NCBI RefSeq assembly: GCF_900112705.1
Contig: NZ_FOMR01000001.1
Coordinates: forward strand, 298,945 to 362,944
From: Lentibacillus persicus
GTDB lineage: Bacteria > Bacillota > Bacilli > Bacillales > Amphibacillaceae
DNA length: 64,000 nucleotides
Direction of reading: 5' to 3'
Shown here: positions 1-8,284 of the stretch, piece after piece
Numbering within the stretch: the first letter of the stretch is position 1
How the letters are laid out: each line of letters begins with the position of its first letter
Translations under genes and position numbers: made by a program
The notes under the pieces: generated by a model
What the model was told of the DNA's origin: nothing
Database searches by the model: none
What the model saw: the letters and a program-made list of their open reading frames with translations, nothing else

Positions 1-1
1 T

Positions 2-448
2 CTTGGGTATTGGAATAACCCGGAGAAAACTGAAGAGAAGATGAAAAAAAACTGGATGGTTTCAGGTGATCTTGCGAGGGAAGATGAGAATGGTTATTTC
101 TGGTTTCAAGGAAGGTCTGATGACGTTATCTCAAGCGCAGGTTACCGAATCGGACCTTTTGAAGTAGAAAGCAGCCTGATTGAGCATCCGGCTGTTCAGG
201 AAGTTGCTGTTATTGGAAAACCTGATCAAGTAAAAAGTGAAATCGTCAAAGCATTCGTTGTACTAAAAGATGCATATAAAGCAAGAGCTTCCAAGGAATT
301 TGCTGATGAATTAAGTTTGTTTGTTAAAGAAAGGTTATCCAAACATGAATACCCGCGTGAAGTCGAGTTTATTGATGAACTGCCGAAAACTCAAAGCGGT
401 AAAATTCAGCGCTTTCAGTTGCGGGAAATGGCAAAAGAATTGAAATAA
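2..448 (+). CDS. Acyl-CoA synthetase (AMP-forming), C-terminal part
   Basis: Partial gene, cut by the left edge; the frame is open from base 2 and about 148 C-terminal residues are visible. It shows the ANL-superfamily hinge and C-terminal lid: a GYWNNPEKT stretch, SGDLA, the GRSDDVISSAGYRIGPFEVES core and the catalytic-lysine tail PKTQSGKIQR. The variant is closest to medium-chain (ACSM-like) synthetases. Such enzymes join a carboxylic acid to CoA using ATP. The next gene (a kinase) begins 23 bases downstream, so the two are probably cotranscribed. By analogy with LvaE of the Pseudomonas levulinate pathway it may activate a hydroxy- or keto-acid; that substrate is inference. Confidence 0.9.
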   Translation, partial: LGYWNNPEKTEEKMKKNWMVSGDLAREDENGYFWFQGRSDDVISSAGYRIGPFEVESSLIEHPAVQEVAVIGKPDQVKSEIVKAFVVLKDAYKARASKEFADELSLFVKERLSKHEYPREVEFIDELPKTQSGKIQRFQLREMAKELK

Positions 449-471
449 GGACAGTTTAGGGGGTGTATTTC

Positions 472-1542
472 ATGAGTGTGAAGCAAGACATTACAGAGGT
501 CCGCGAAGGAGAAGACTTTGACCGTCAGGCTGTGAAACAATATATAGCCGAACAGTATGGTGAACTTCCCACTGCCCCTTTAGAGGTAAAACAATTTTCA
601 ACCGGGTTGTCTAATTTAACATATTTCATTCGGTTTGGGGATTGGGAAGGGGTATTAAGGCGACCTCCTGATGGGCCATTGCCTCCTAAAGCACATGATA
701 TGAAAAGGGAGTCGACATTTCTCAAGAAACTTCATCCTTACTTTTCATATGTTCCGGAACCATATGTCATGTGTGAGGATACATCTATTATCGGCGTCCC
801 TTTTTATGTGATGGAGCGGAAAAAAGGAATTGTGCTGGATGAAGAATTTCCGCCGGATGTGGAAATTACAGAAGCACGACTTCGAAAGCTTTCGTATGCG
901 GTAGTAGATCGGCTTACAGAATTGCATACCATCAATTACGAAGAGGCTGGGCTTAAGCAATTTGGTCATCCCAACGGATTTATTGAACGACAGGTCCATG
1001 GCTGGATTAACCGCTATGAAAAAACTAAAACAGATTCAATTCCATATGTCGATAAAGTATGTCATTGGCTCATTGATAATATTCCAAAAACAGCGAAAAG
1101 CAGTATTATCCATAACGATTATAAATTAAATAATATGTTGCTTTCCAGGGATTTGACTAGTATCAATGCTATCTTGGACTGGGAAATGGCGACAATTGGC
1201 GATCCATTATTTGACCTCGGAGGTGCATTGGTTTACTGGGTTCAACAGGATGATCCTGAATCTATTAAAAAAAGTCTGCCAGCCATTACAGCAAAAAAGG
1301 ATGGTTTTATTTCTCGTAATGAATTTATTGAACGGTATGCCAGAAAAACAAATAACGATATTCAAAATATGGATTTTTACATTGCTTTGAATTATTTCAA
1401 GCTGGGTGTTGCTCTACAGCAGATTTATTACCGCTGGAAGATTGGAAAATCGAGGGATGAACGTTTTGCAGAATTCCATCGGCGGGCAAAGAGATTAATT
1501 AAGCAGGCATATAAAGTTGTTGATCGAAAATTATATCCCTGA
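472..1542 (+). CDS. APH-family kinase, ACAD10/11 or LvaA-like (paralogue 1)
   Basis: About 356 residues of the phosphotransferase (aminoglycoside phosphotransferase-like) fold. An N-terminal lobe carries FSTGLSNLTYF and VLRRPP; the catalytic loop IIHNDYKLNNML supplies the Asp and Asn, and ILDWEMATIGDP supplies the metal-binding Asp. This subfamily matches the kinase domain of ACAD10/ACAD11 and bacterial LvaA, which phosphorylate 4-hydroxyacyl-CoA. A GTG at 463 is possible, but the ribosome site AGGGGGTG (458-465) overlaps it and is well placed for the ATG at 472. It lies directly after the acyl-CoA synthetase. A close paralogue sits at 3417-4463. The substrate is inferred from family and context. 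Confidence 0.88.
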   Translation: MSVKQDITEVREGEDFDRQAVKQYIAEQYGELPTAPLEVKQFSTGLSNLTYFIRFGDWEGVLRRPPDGPLPPKAHDMKRESTFLKKLHPYFSYVPEPYVMCEDTSIIGVPFYVMERKKGIVLDEEFPPDVEITEARLRKLSYAVVDRLTELHTINYEEAGLKQFGHPNGFIERQVHGWINRYEKTKTDSIPYVDKVCHWLIDNIPKTAKSSIIHNDYKLNNMLLSRDLTSINAILDWEMATIGDPLFDLGGALVYWVQQDDPESIKKSLPAITAKKDGFISRNEFIERYARKTNNDIQNMDFYIALNYFKLGVALQQIYYRWKIGKSRDERFAEFHRRAKRLIKQAYKVVDRKLYP

Positions 1543-1595
1543 AAATGTAATAAACAGCGTTTTCACTTATCTGGTTGAATTTTTAGATAACTAAA

Positions 1596-1624
1596 TTGAC
1601 ATAAAAATAATAAACGTTTAGAAT
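1596..1624 (+). promoter_or_regulatory. SigA promoter with palindrome, upstream of TetR gene
   Basis: TTGACA (1596-1601), a 17-base spacer and TAGAAT (1619-1624) make a near-consensus vegetative promoter. The perfect palindrome TAAACGTTTA (1611-1620) overlaps the spacer and -10 box, where a TetR dimer could repress its own gene. Transcription would start near 1631, which rules against the upstream ATG at 1633. Confidence 0.7.
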
Positions 1625-1665
1625 AATGTTGAATGATATCGAATTTTGTTGAAGGAAGTGGAACA

Positions 1666-2259
1666 ATGTCTTTACGAGCGCAAAAAACAGCGAAGAAAAA
1701 AGAGGAAATAGTAAAATCTGCAATTAGCATCATAACTGAAAAAGGCTATCATAATACAACGATGGAAGATATCGCAGCCAAACTTCTTATGACAAAGGGT
1801 TCTGTGTACTATTATTTTAAGGATAAGCATGATTTACTTTACCAAAGCTATAAAATGCTTCTGGAATCCAGTATTAATACAGTTGCAGATATACAGCGGG
1901 AAAATATTTCAGTGGAAGATAAACTATCAAAAGTTATGACTGCTCATATAGAATATTTAATAGCTGAAAGGTCCGGGTTTGAAACGGGGATTAATCCGGA
2001 GCAGTTTTTTGAAGGGAATAAACTGAAATCAATTTTAGATTTAAGATCAAAGTATGCAAGTGAAATTGATCGTTTAATCATTGAAGGTATCGATTCCAAT
2101 GTTTTCGCCCCGGTCGATGTAAAAATTGTTAGAAATATCATCTTAGGTGCTATGAACTGGGTGATTCGATGGTATTCTCCCGAGGGAGAGATGCGAGGAG
2201 AAGAAATGGCCTCATCCATTACGAAATACCTATTGCGTATCCTTAAACAAAATGATTAG
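1666..2259 (+). CDS. TetR/AcrR-family transcriptional regulator
   Basis: About 197 residues. The N-terminal helix-turn-helix reads TMEDIAAKLLMTKGSVYYYFKDKHDLL, the classic TetR recognition motif (quoted here as a region near residues 30-55), followed by an all-helical ligand domain. The start is the ATG at 1666, preceded by AAGGAAGTGG, rather than the ATG at 1633 that falls on the predicted transcription start. It sits between the first kinase and the enoyl-CoA hydratase operon, so it probably represses this acyl-CoA catabolic cluster and responds to an acyl-CoA. That role is inference. A strong terminator follows immediately. Confidence 0.9.
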   Translation: MSLRAQKTAKKKEEIVKSAISIITEKGYHNTTMEDIAAKLLMTKGSVYYYFKDKHDLLYQSYKMLLESSINTVADIQRENISVEDKLSKVMTAHIEYLIAERSGFETGINPEQFFEGNKLKSILDLRSKYASEIDRLIIEGIDSNVFAPVDVKIVRNIILGAMNWVIRWYSPEGEMRGEEMASSITKYLLRILKQND

Positions 2260-2274
2260 AAATACCGACTATTT

Positions 2275-2307
2275 AAGGACTTCTTAAGAAATAAAGAAGT
2301 CCTTTTC
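2275..2307 (+). terminator. Rho-independent terminator after TetR gene
   Basis: An 11-bp perfect stem (2275-2285 with 2294-2304), an 8-base loop and a short T run. It separates the regulator from the downstream operon. Confidence 0.8.
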
Positions 2308-2621
2308 TAGCTGATTCCATGGATGTATGTTCAGCGCTTTTAGGTTTTTCCATTAGTTCATTAGAAATAAAGTAGTTATAAAAATTTAAATAAACCAAAT
2401 TATCTAAAAATAAATTGATTTTAACCTGTGTTTCTGATATAGTTTAAATTATACAGGCAGAATGAGCGTTTTTAGCTGCCGTAATAAATAATAATATATA
2501 TCAACATTTAATATAGATTTATACATAAATTTTTTTAACCTCTTATTTAACCAATTGTTTAAAAATAAAATTATAAGTTAAACAGATGAATAGTAACTAT
2601 TTATAAGAAAGGAAGATTTTC
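2308..2621 (+). other. AT-rich leader region of the acyl-CoA operon
   Basis: No gene is seen here. The stretch is very AT-rich and holds the candidate promoter at 2415-2443. That leaves a leader of about 170 bases containing an imperfect palindrome around CAATTG (near 2551), a possible TetR or catabolite site. No known riboswitch fold was recognised. Confidence 0.5.
2415..2443 (+). promoter_or_regulatory. Candidate SigA promoter of the acyl-CoA degradation operon
   Basis: TTGATT (2415-2420), 17 bases, TATAGT (2438-2443). It is the best match between the TetR terminator and the enoyl-CoA hydratase gene. Confidence 0.55.
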
Positions 2622-3392
2622 ATGGCCGAATTACTGTCCGTAACAAAGGAGAATGGTGTTGCAACCGTAATAATTGATAATCCGCCAATGAATGTTTTGA
2701 GTGTGCAGGTGACAAAAGAGCTTGATGAGGTGTTTCAGGCGCTAAAAGATGATCCCAAAGTTATAACTGTCATTCTTACCGGGGCAGGGGAGCGTGCTTT
2801 TATGGCTGGGGCTGATATTAAGGAATTTCCGGATAAAGAAAAAAATAAAAGCACAGAGATTGATACACATGACGTCTTTGATCGGATAGAAAACATCTCT
2901 AAACCGGTGATAGCTGTCCTGAATGGGTTTGCACTTGGCGGCGGCCTGGAATTATCCTTGCTCGCTGATATTCGAATTGCTGAAGAACATGCTCAGCTTG
3001 GTCTTCCGGAGGTTAATCTCGGACTGCTTCCTGGAGCAGGCGGCACACAGCGTTTGCCGCGAATCGTTGGTGCTTCAAAAGCAAAAGAAATGATGTTTAC
3101 GGGAGATCCATTATCTGCTGAGGAAGCTCACAGACTTGGACTTGTCAACAAGATAGTTCCTAAAGGGGAAGGAAGAGATGCGGCAAACAGCCTGGCACAA
3201 AAGTTGGCCAATCATTCCCTGCAATCGTTGAGTCGGATTAAACACTTGGTTAATGTTGGCAGCGAGCTTCCGATTGATGAAGGTCAGGATATGGAGAAGC
3301 AGCTATTTGACGACCTTTTTGTAACAGAAGACGCCAAAGAGGGTGTTCGTGCATTTATTGAAAAACGAAAGCCTGTTTTTACACACAAGTAG
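2622..3392 (+). CDS. Enoyl-CoA hydratase/isomerase (crotonase family)
   Basis: 256 residues, a full-length crotonase. The oxyanion-hole segments are [10 protein letters not shown] (near residue 61) and [10 protein letters not shown] (near 104). [19 protein letters not shown] supplies both catalytic-type glutamates of a classical hydratase. It adds water to trans-2-enoyl-CoA in beta-oxidation. The ribosome site AAGGAAG precedes the ATG. It opens the operon that continues through the second kinase and the ACAD, and may hydrate the enoyl-CoA formed from 4-phosphoacyl-CoA. Confidence 0.92.
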   Translation: MAELLSVTKENGVATVIIDNPPMNVLSVQVTKELDEVFQALKDDPKVITVILTGAGERAFMAGADIKEFPDKEKNKSTEIDTHDVFDRIENISKPVIAVLNGFALGGGLELSLLADIRIAEEHAQLGLPEVNLGLLPGAGGTQRLPRIVGASKAKEMMFTGDPLSAEEAHRLGLVNKIVPKGEGRDAANSLAQKLANHSLQSLSRIKHLVNVGSELPIDEGQDMEKQLFDDLFVTEDAKEGVRAFIEKRKPVFTHK

Positions 3393-3416
3393 TTACGATC
3401 AAAGGGGGCTGATGCC

Positions 3417-4463
3417 ATGCAAAAGCAAAAAAACGATACAATTGATTGGCAAAAGATTGAAACGTATATCCGCAATCATATTACCGATTTGTCAAAAGAC
3501 GAAGAAATGTCTGTGAAAAAGTTTACTGAAGGTTATTCCAATTTGACCTATATGGTTAAGATTGGGGAATGGGAAGCGGTTTTACGCCGGCCGCCTTTTG
3601 GCTATATACCGCCAAAAGCACATGATATGGAAAGGGAGTACCGGATTATTGAGAAGATACATCCGGTTTATCCTTTAGCACCGAAGCCATATATGTTCTG
3701 TGAAGATACAAATATAATGGATAAGCATTTTTATATCATGGAGAAGAAAAATGGGATTGTGATTGATGCGGAGATTCCTGAAGCATTTAAGGAAATAAAA
3801 AACGCCGGAAAGGATATATCAGAAGCAGTCATTTCTGCTTTAATAGATTTGCAAAATATTGATGTGGATAAGAATGGTTTGCATAATCTGGGGAAACCAG
3901 AGGGATTTGTAGAGAGACAGGTATATGGGTGGAAGAAACGTTTTGAAAGGTCAAGAACAGACGACCTCATAGACTTAAAGGATTTGGAAACGTGGCTTAT
4001 CAATCATATCCCATCCAATAGAGAAGTATCGATTGTTCATAATGATTTTAAACTGAATAACATGATGTTTGAAAAAGGCGATCCGGGTAAAATAATCGGT
4101 GTTTTTGACTGGGAGTTATCAACGATTGGTGATCCGCTAACAGATTTGGGATCATCACTTGTTTATTGGACGGAAGAAGGCGATCCGGATATGGGGTTAA
4201 CTTCTGTGACGGATGAGGCGGGCTTTGGATTTTATAGCCGTAGGGACTTCCTCGAAAGGTATGCACAAATATGCGGGCGAGACGTTTCTGACGTGAATTT
4301 TTACTTAACACTGGGGTTTTATAAATTGGCTGGCATACTGCAGCAGTTATATTACAGGTGGAAAATTGGTGAAGTGAAAGATGACCGTTTTTCCACTCTG
4401 AATCAAGGTATAGCACACCTTTTGGAAATGGCCGAAGAGGCCAAAAACAATCGATTGATATGA
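3417..4463 (+). CDS. APH-family kinase, ACAD10/11 or LvaA-like (paralogue 2)
   Basis: 348 residues, clearly paralogous to the 472-1542 kinase along its whole length. Shared blocks are EGYSNLTYM, AVLRRPPFG, IVHNDFKLNNMMF (catalytic loop) and VFDWELSTIGDP (metal site). It starts 24 bases after the enoyl-CoA hydratase and ends 57 bases before the ACAD. In mammals the same kinase domain is fused to an ACAD in ACAD11; here the two are adjacent separate genes. It probably phosphorylates the 4-hydroxyl of a hydroxyacyl-CoA. Why the cluster keeps two kinases is unknown; different chain lengths or a heteromer are possible. Confidence 0.88.
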   Translation: MQKQKNDTIDWQKIETYIRNHITDLSKDEEMSVKKFTEGYSNLTYMVKIGEWEAVLRRPPFGYIPPKAHDMEREYRIIEKIHPVYPLAPKPYMFCEDTNIMDKHFYIMEKKNGIVIDAEIPEAFKEIKNAGKDISEAVISALIDLQNIDVDKNGLHNLGKPEGFVERQVYGWKKRFERSRTDDLIDLKDLETWLINHIPSNREVSIVHNDFKLNNMMFEKGDPGKIIGVFDWELSTIGDPLTDLGSSLVYWTEEGDPDMGLTSVTDEAGFGFYSRRDFLERYAQICGRDVSDVNFYLTLGFYKLAGILQQLYYRWKIGEVKDDRFSTLNQGIAHLLEMAEEAKNNRLI

Positions 4464-4520
4464 TTGAAAGCGCTTTATCGAACGTGAGTTTCTTTGTTTT
4501 ATGGGTAATACGGAGGAGGA

Positions 4521-5732
4521 ATGGCTGTGTACTTTGAACACTCCCATAAAGTAAAAGATCTGCAAGCAAGATTAAAGTTATTTATGGAGGAATATATTTA
4601 TCCGAATGAAGAAATTTATGCAGAACAAATCAATAGCCATGACCGATTTTCTGAAATCCCGCCAATTATGGAGGAATTAAAACAAAAGGCAAAAGAAAAA
4701 GGTTTGTGGAATTTATTTTTACCGGAGCGAGAATTTGGTTTGGGTCTATCCAATCTGGAATATGCACCATTATGTGAAATTATCGGGCGGTCACATATTG
4801 CACCTGAAGTCTTTAATTGTAATGCTCCGGACACAGGAAATATGGAAGTCCTTTTAAACTACGGCTCAACACAGCAACAAAATGAATGGCTTATCCCTCT
4901 ATTAAATGGTGACATTCGTTCCTGCTTCTCAATGACAGAACCTGATGTTGCTTCCTCAGATGCTGTAAACATTAGTGCAAGTATTGTTCGGGATGGAGAC
5001 GAATATGTCATTAATGGTACGAAATGGTGGTCGACAGGTGCGTTGGATCCGCGCTGTAAGATTGCTATTGTAATGGGGGTAAGTGACCCTGCTGCACCTC
5101 GTCATAAACAGCAATCTATGGTCCTCGTTCCAATTGATACACCCGGTGTAGAAGTGAAGCGTTCGTTAAATGTATTTGGTTATGATCATGCGCCTAATGG
5201 CCATGCGGAAATAGAATTTAGAGATGTGAGAGTTCCAGCCGGCAATATTCTGTTAGGTGAAGGACGAGGTTTTGAAATTGCCCAAGGCAGGCTCGGGCCC
5301 GGCCGAATTCATCATTGCATGCGGTCTATTGGGGCAGCTGAACGAGCACTGGAATTAATGATGACGCGTGTCCGGGACCGTGAAGCATTTGGCGGAAGAT
5401 TGATAGATCAGGGAATTGTTCAGCAATGGATAGCAGATTCACGTATGGAGATTGAACAGGCGAGATTACTCACCTTAAAGGCGGCTTATATGATGGATAC
5501 CGTTGGAAATAAGAAAGCAAAAGCGGAAATATCGATGATTAAAGTGATTGCACCGAAAATGGCTCTAAATGTTGTCGACCGGGCCATTCAAGCATTCGGG
5601 GGAGCGGGCGTCAGTGATGATTTTATCCTTGCAGCCAGCTGGGCAAATTTGCGCACAATTCGAATTCTAGATGGACCGGATGAAGTGCATAGAAGGACAG
5701 TTGCGCGAGAAGAAATAAAGAAATATAAATAA
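4521..5732 (+). CDS. ACAD10/11-like acyl-CoA dehydrogenase
   Basis: 403 residues. The FAD-binding middle domain has [14 protein letters not shown] and [11 protein letters not shown]. The C-terminal domain has [19 protein letters not shown] and ends in [17 protein letters not shown]. These blocks match the ACAD10/ACAD11 subfamily far better than classical acyl-CoA dehydrogenases. Where MCAD has the catalytic Glu in YEGT, this protein has LDGP, as ACAD11 does. In ACAD11 and LvaC this domain removes the 4-phosphate and yields an enoyl-CoA. The ribosome site GGAGGA sits 5' of the ATG. The subfamily assignment is strong; the exact substrate is inference. Confidence 0.93.
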   Translation: MAVYFEHSHKVKDLQARLKLFMEEYIYPNEEIYAEQINSHDRFSEIPPIMEELKQKAKEKGLWNLFLPEREFGLGLSNLEYAPLCEIIGRSHIAPEVFNCNAPDTGNMEVLLNYGSTQQQNEWLIPLLNGDIRSCFSMTEPDVASSDAVNISASIVRDGDEYVINGTKWWSTGALDPRCKIAIVMGVSDPAAPRHKQQSMVLVPIDTPGVEVKRSLNVFGYDHAPNGHAEIEFRDVRVPAGNILLGEGRGFEIAQGRLGPGRIHHCMRSIGAAERALELMMTRVRDREAFGGRLIDQGIVQQWIADSRMEIEQARLLTLKAAYMMDTVGNKKAKAEISMIKVIAPKMALNVVDRAIQAFGGAGVSDDFILAASWANLRTIRILDGPDEVHRRTVAREEIKKYK

Positions 5733-5803
5733 TCAATCGGCTGTCAGAAAGAAAAGTGAAACAGGCCCAATTCATATATGCCAGAAAACTGAGGTGGCGG
5801 GGA

Positions 5804-6541
5804 ATGCGTAAAATCCATGTCATATTAAAAAAAGAAGATGTAGATGAGAGATATTTAGATAATAAAATAGCAGTTGTGTTTGATATCCTGCTTGCCACAA
5901 CAACCATAACGACAGCACTCGAACATGGAGCAAGGGAGGTTATTCCTGTCTTAGACCAATCAGAAGCAAAGGAAGTGATAAAGGCTATCCCGGAGGGTAA
6001 CGGCCAGCTGGTTGGCGAAGATCAGGGGTTAACCATTGAAGGGTTCATATCTCCAGACCCATTGGCTTTAACGGGGAAGATTTCGGATAAAACGATGGTG
6101 TTATGTACAACCAATGGAACAGTAGCCCTTAAGAAGGTCTTGTCCGCCAAAAGCATATATGCTGCATCGTTATTAAATAGTGTAGCAGTAGCGAGAAGAC
6201 TTCTGGACAATTGTCAAGACGAAACGATTTTATTGGTTTGTGCCGGATCATCCGGCGAATTTTGTGTAGAGGATTTTTATGGAGCGGGTTATTTTATTGA
6301 ATGTTTAATCGCGCAATGCAAGGAAGAAGAATGGGATTTAACGGACGCAGCATTGTCCGCTTTTCATTTCGCCAGGGGAATAGGCGGCCAAGCGGCAGAA
6401 ATATTTCATGCTTCCCGAGTTGGAAAAATGTTAACTAGTCTGGGGATGAGAGAGTCTATCGATTTTGCTGCCAAAAAGGATGTATGTCGAATTGTTCCAT
6501 ATATTGCCGATAGAGCAACCCTTCGTATAGATGAAAAATAG
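5804..6541 (+). CDS. ComB-family (2-phosphosulfolactate phosphatase-like) protein
   Basis: About 245 residues matching the ComB fold: VVFDILLATTTITTAL near the N-terminus, GEDQGLTIEGF, CTTNGTVAL and a C-terminal GRVGKML-like block. Known members hydrolyse 2-phosphosulfolactate in coenzyme M or sulfolactate metabolism; many Bacillaceae homologues have no tested role. The ATG at 5804 has GAGGTGG seven bases upstream and is preferred over an in-frame GTG at 5756. Lying between the ACAD and the SDR, it may act on a phosphorylated hydroxyacid of the same pathway, but nothing in the sequence proves this. Confidence 0.8.
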   Translation: MRKIHVILKKEDVDERYLDNKIAVVFDILLATTTITTALEHGAREVIPVLDQSEAKEVIKAIPEGNGQLVGEDQGLTIEGFISPDPLALTGKISDKTMVLCTTNGTVALKKVLSAKSIYAASLLNSVAVARRLLDNCQDETILLVCAGSSGEFCVEDFYGAGYFIECLIAQCKEEEWDLTDAALSAFHFARGIGGQAAEIFHASRVGKMLTSLGMRESIDFAAKKDVCRIVPYIADRATLRIDEK

Positions 6542-6670
6542 GTATCCATTTTTATTTTTAATGATTGCTGGAGGTGGAGCAATTGAATGCTTGTAAAATA
6601 GTGTTTGTGATTCGCTGTGAATTAATGGAAGTTATTCGGGGCTGTTTGGGTTTGAGAGGTGGGCTAGCGG

Positions 6671-7444
6671 ATGCATGTATATGACTTTTTCAAATTAGAT
6701 GGAAAAACTGCGATTGTCACGGGAGGCGGCCGGGGCCTTGGGGCACAGATTGCTGAAACTTTTGCCGAAGCAGGTGCTAATGTTGTCGTTTGCTCCCGGA
6801 AACTGGATGCCTGCCAGGAAATGAGTGAAACATTAAAAACGCATGGTGTGGACTCTTTGGCCTTAGCTTGTGATGTAACGAATAATGAAGAAGTAAAAAC
6901 AGTCGTCAATGAAACCTATCAGCAGTTTGGACAAATTGACATTCTGGTGAACAACAGCGGCACATCTTGGGGAGCACCAGCTCTGGATATGCCCCTGGAT
7001 GCATGGAATAAAGTGATGAATGTTAATATAACAGGAACTTTTTTAATGAGTCAGGAAGCCGGTAAGGTGATGGTCGAACAAGGACAGGGGAAAATTATTA
7101 ATCTTGCTTCTGTTGCGGGGCTCAAAGGTACAGACGCCAGTTATTTGGATGCACTTGGTTATAATACGAGTAAAGGTGCTATTATTAATTTTACCAAAGA
7201 CCTGGCTGCCAAGTGGGGACAGTATAATATTCACGTCAATGCTATTGCACCGGGTTTCTTTCCGACAAAAATGTCCAAGGGCTTGCTTGAACAGGCTGAG
7301 GGAAAAATCCTTGAATTAACACCATTAAACCGCTTGGGCAATGAAACGGATTTAAAAGGAGCAGCATTATTCCTCGCTTCGAGTGCCTCGAATTACATTA
7401 CAGGGGGGATTATTCCTGTTGACGGCGGGATGAGTGCGGTGTGA
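6671..7444 (+). CDS. Short-chain dehydrogenase/reductase (SDR)
   Basis: 257 residues, classical SDR. The cofactor loop is TGGGRGLG (residues about 17-24), followed by NNSG near 94. The catalytic Ser is in LASVAG and the Tyr/Lys pair in YNTSKG; the C-terminal end is GGIIPVDGG. The Arg after the glycine motif together with CSRK suggests NADP(H) preference. AGAGGTGGG lies upstream of the ATG. In this cluster it probably oxidises a 3-hydroxyacyl-CoA or reduces a keto group, as LvaD does in the levulinate pathway; the exact step is inference. Confidence 0.92.
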   Translation: MHVYDFFKLDGKTAIVTGGGRGLGAQIAETFAEAGANVVVCSRKLDACQEMSETLKTHGVDSLALACDVTNNEEVKTVVNETYQQFGQIDILVNNSGTSWGAPALDMPLDAWNKVMNVNITGTFLMSQEAGKVMVEQGQGKIINLASVAGLKGTDASYLDALGYNTSKGAIINFTKDLAAKWGQYNIHVNAIAPGFFPTKMSKGLLEQAEGKILELTPLNRLGNETDLKGAALFLASSASNYITGGIIPVDGGMSAV

Positions 7445-7493
7445 AAGTTCGATTATGCAGCAAGATAAAGTTATACGTATAAGGAGGAAGAAA

Positions 7494-8273
7494 ATGACAA
7501 TCGTAAATACAAACTTTCAGAATGGTGTGTTTAAGATAATCCTGAACAGGCCGGATAAAATAAATGCCTTAAACAGGGATTTGGCTTTGGATTTAGCGAA
7601 AGCAGTATCTGAAGCTGAATCAAACCCTGATGTGCGTGCTGTTCTGGTTTATGGCAATGGAAAAGGATTTTGTGCCGGCGGGGATTTAAAGGATTTTGGG
7701 ATACATACTGATAATCCAAATGAGGTTAAAGAATTCCTGAAAGAAGGCCAGGAAGCTGTACTTGGACTCTATAATATGGAAAAACCGGTCATTGCCGCTG
7801 TTCATGGCCCTGCCGTCGGTGCAGGCTGCAATATAGCATTTGCCTGTGATATCATTATTGCTGAAGAAAGTGCTGTCTTTTCCGAGATTTTTTCACAGGT
7901 AGGCGTGATTCCGGATTTTGGCGGATTGTATTTTTTACCGCATAAAGTTGGCATGCATGTCGCAAGTGAACTTGTATTTACAGGTAAAAAATTAAAAGCA
8001 AATGAAGCGAAAGAATACGGCTTAATTAATCAAGTGACAACTGAAGGGGAAGCGCTCGAAAAAGCAAGAAAACTTGCATCATCCTTGGCCCAGGGTCCGA
8101 CAAAAACATTGGGAATGGCTAAACGGATTATGCATCAGGCACCGAATAGCTCTTTGGAGGAAATACTGCAATTGGAAGCTTACGGACAGGCAATCACTTT
8201 CCAGTCCAGAGATTTTAAAGAAGGCAGAGATGCATTTTTGGAAAAAAGACAACCTGAATTCTTGGGATATTAA
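7494..8273 (+). CDS. Enoyl-CoA hydratase/isomerase (second copy)
   Basis: 259 residues of crotonase fold: NRPDKINALN, oxyanion segments FCAGGDLKDF and VGAGCNIAFA, then SEIFSQVGVIPDFGGLYFLP. The Asp in IPDFGG, where the second catalytic Glu or Gly of hydratases lies, points to an isomerase or PaaG-like relative rather than a classical hydratase. The start is the ATG at 7494, with AAGGAGG (7481-7487) correctly spaced; an in-frame ATG at 7434 overlaps the SDR and lacks a ribosome site. It lies 11 bases before the nitronate monooxygenase-like gene. Confidence 0.9.
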   Translation: MTIVNTNFQNGVFKIILNRPDKINALNRDLALDLAKAVSEAESNPDVRAVLVYGNGKGFCAGGDLKDFGIHTDNPNEVKEFLKEGQEAVLGLYNMEKPVIAAVHGPAVGAGCNIAFACDIIIAEESAVFSEIFSQVGVIPDFGGLYFLPHKVGMHVASELVFTGKKLKANEAKEYGLINQVTTEGEALEKARKLASSLAQGPTKTLGMAKRIMHQAPNSSLEEILQLEAYGQAITFQSRDFKEGRDAFLEKRQPEFLGY

Positions 8274-8284
8274 GGGGTGAGAAG

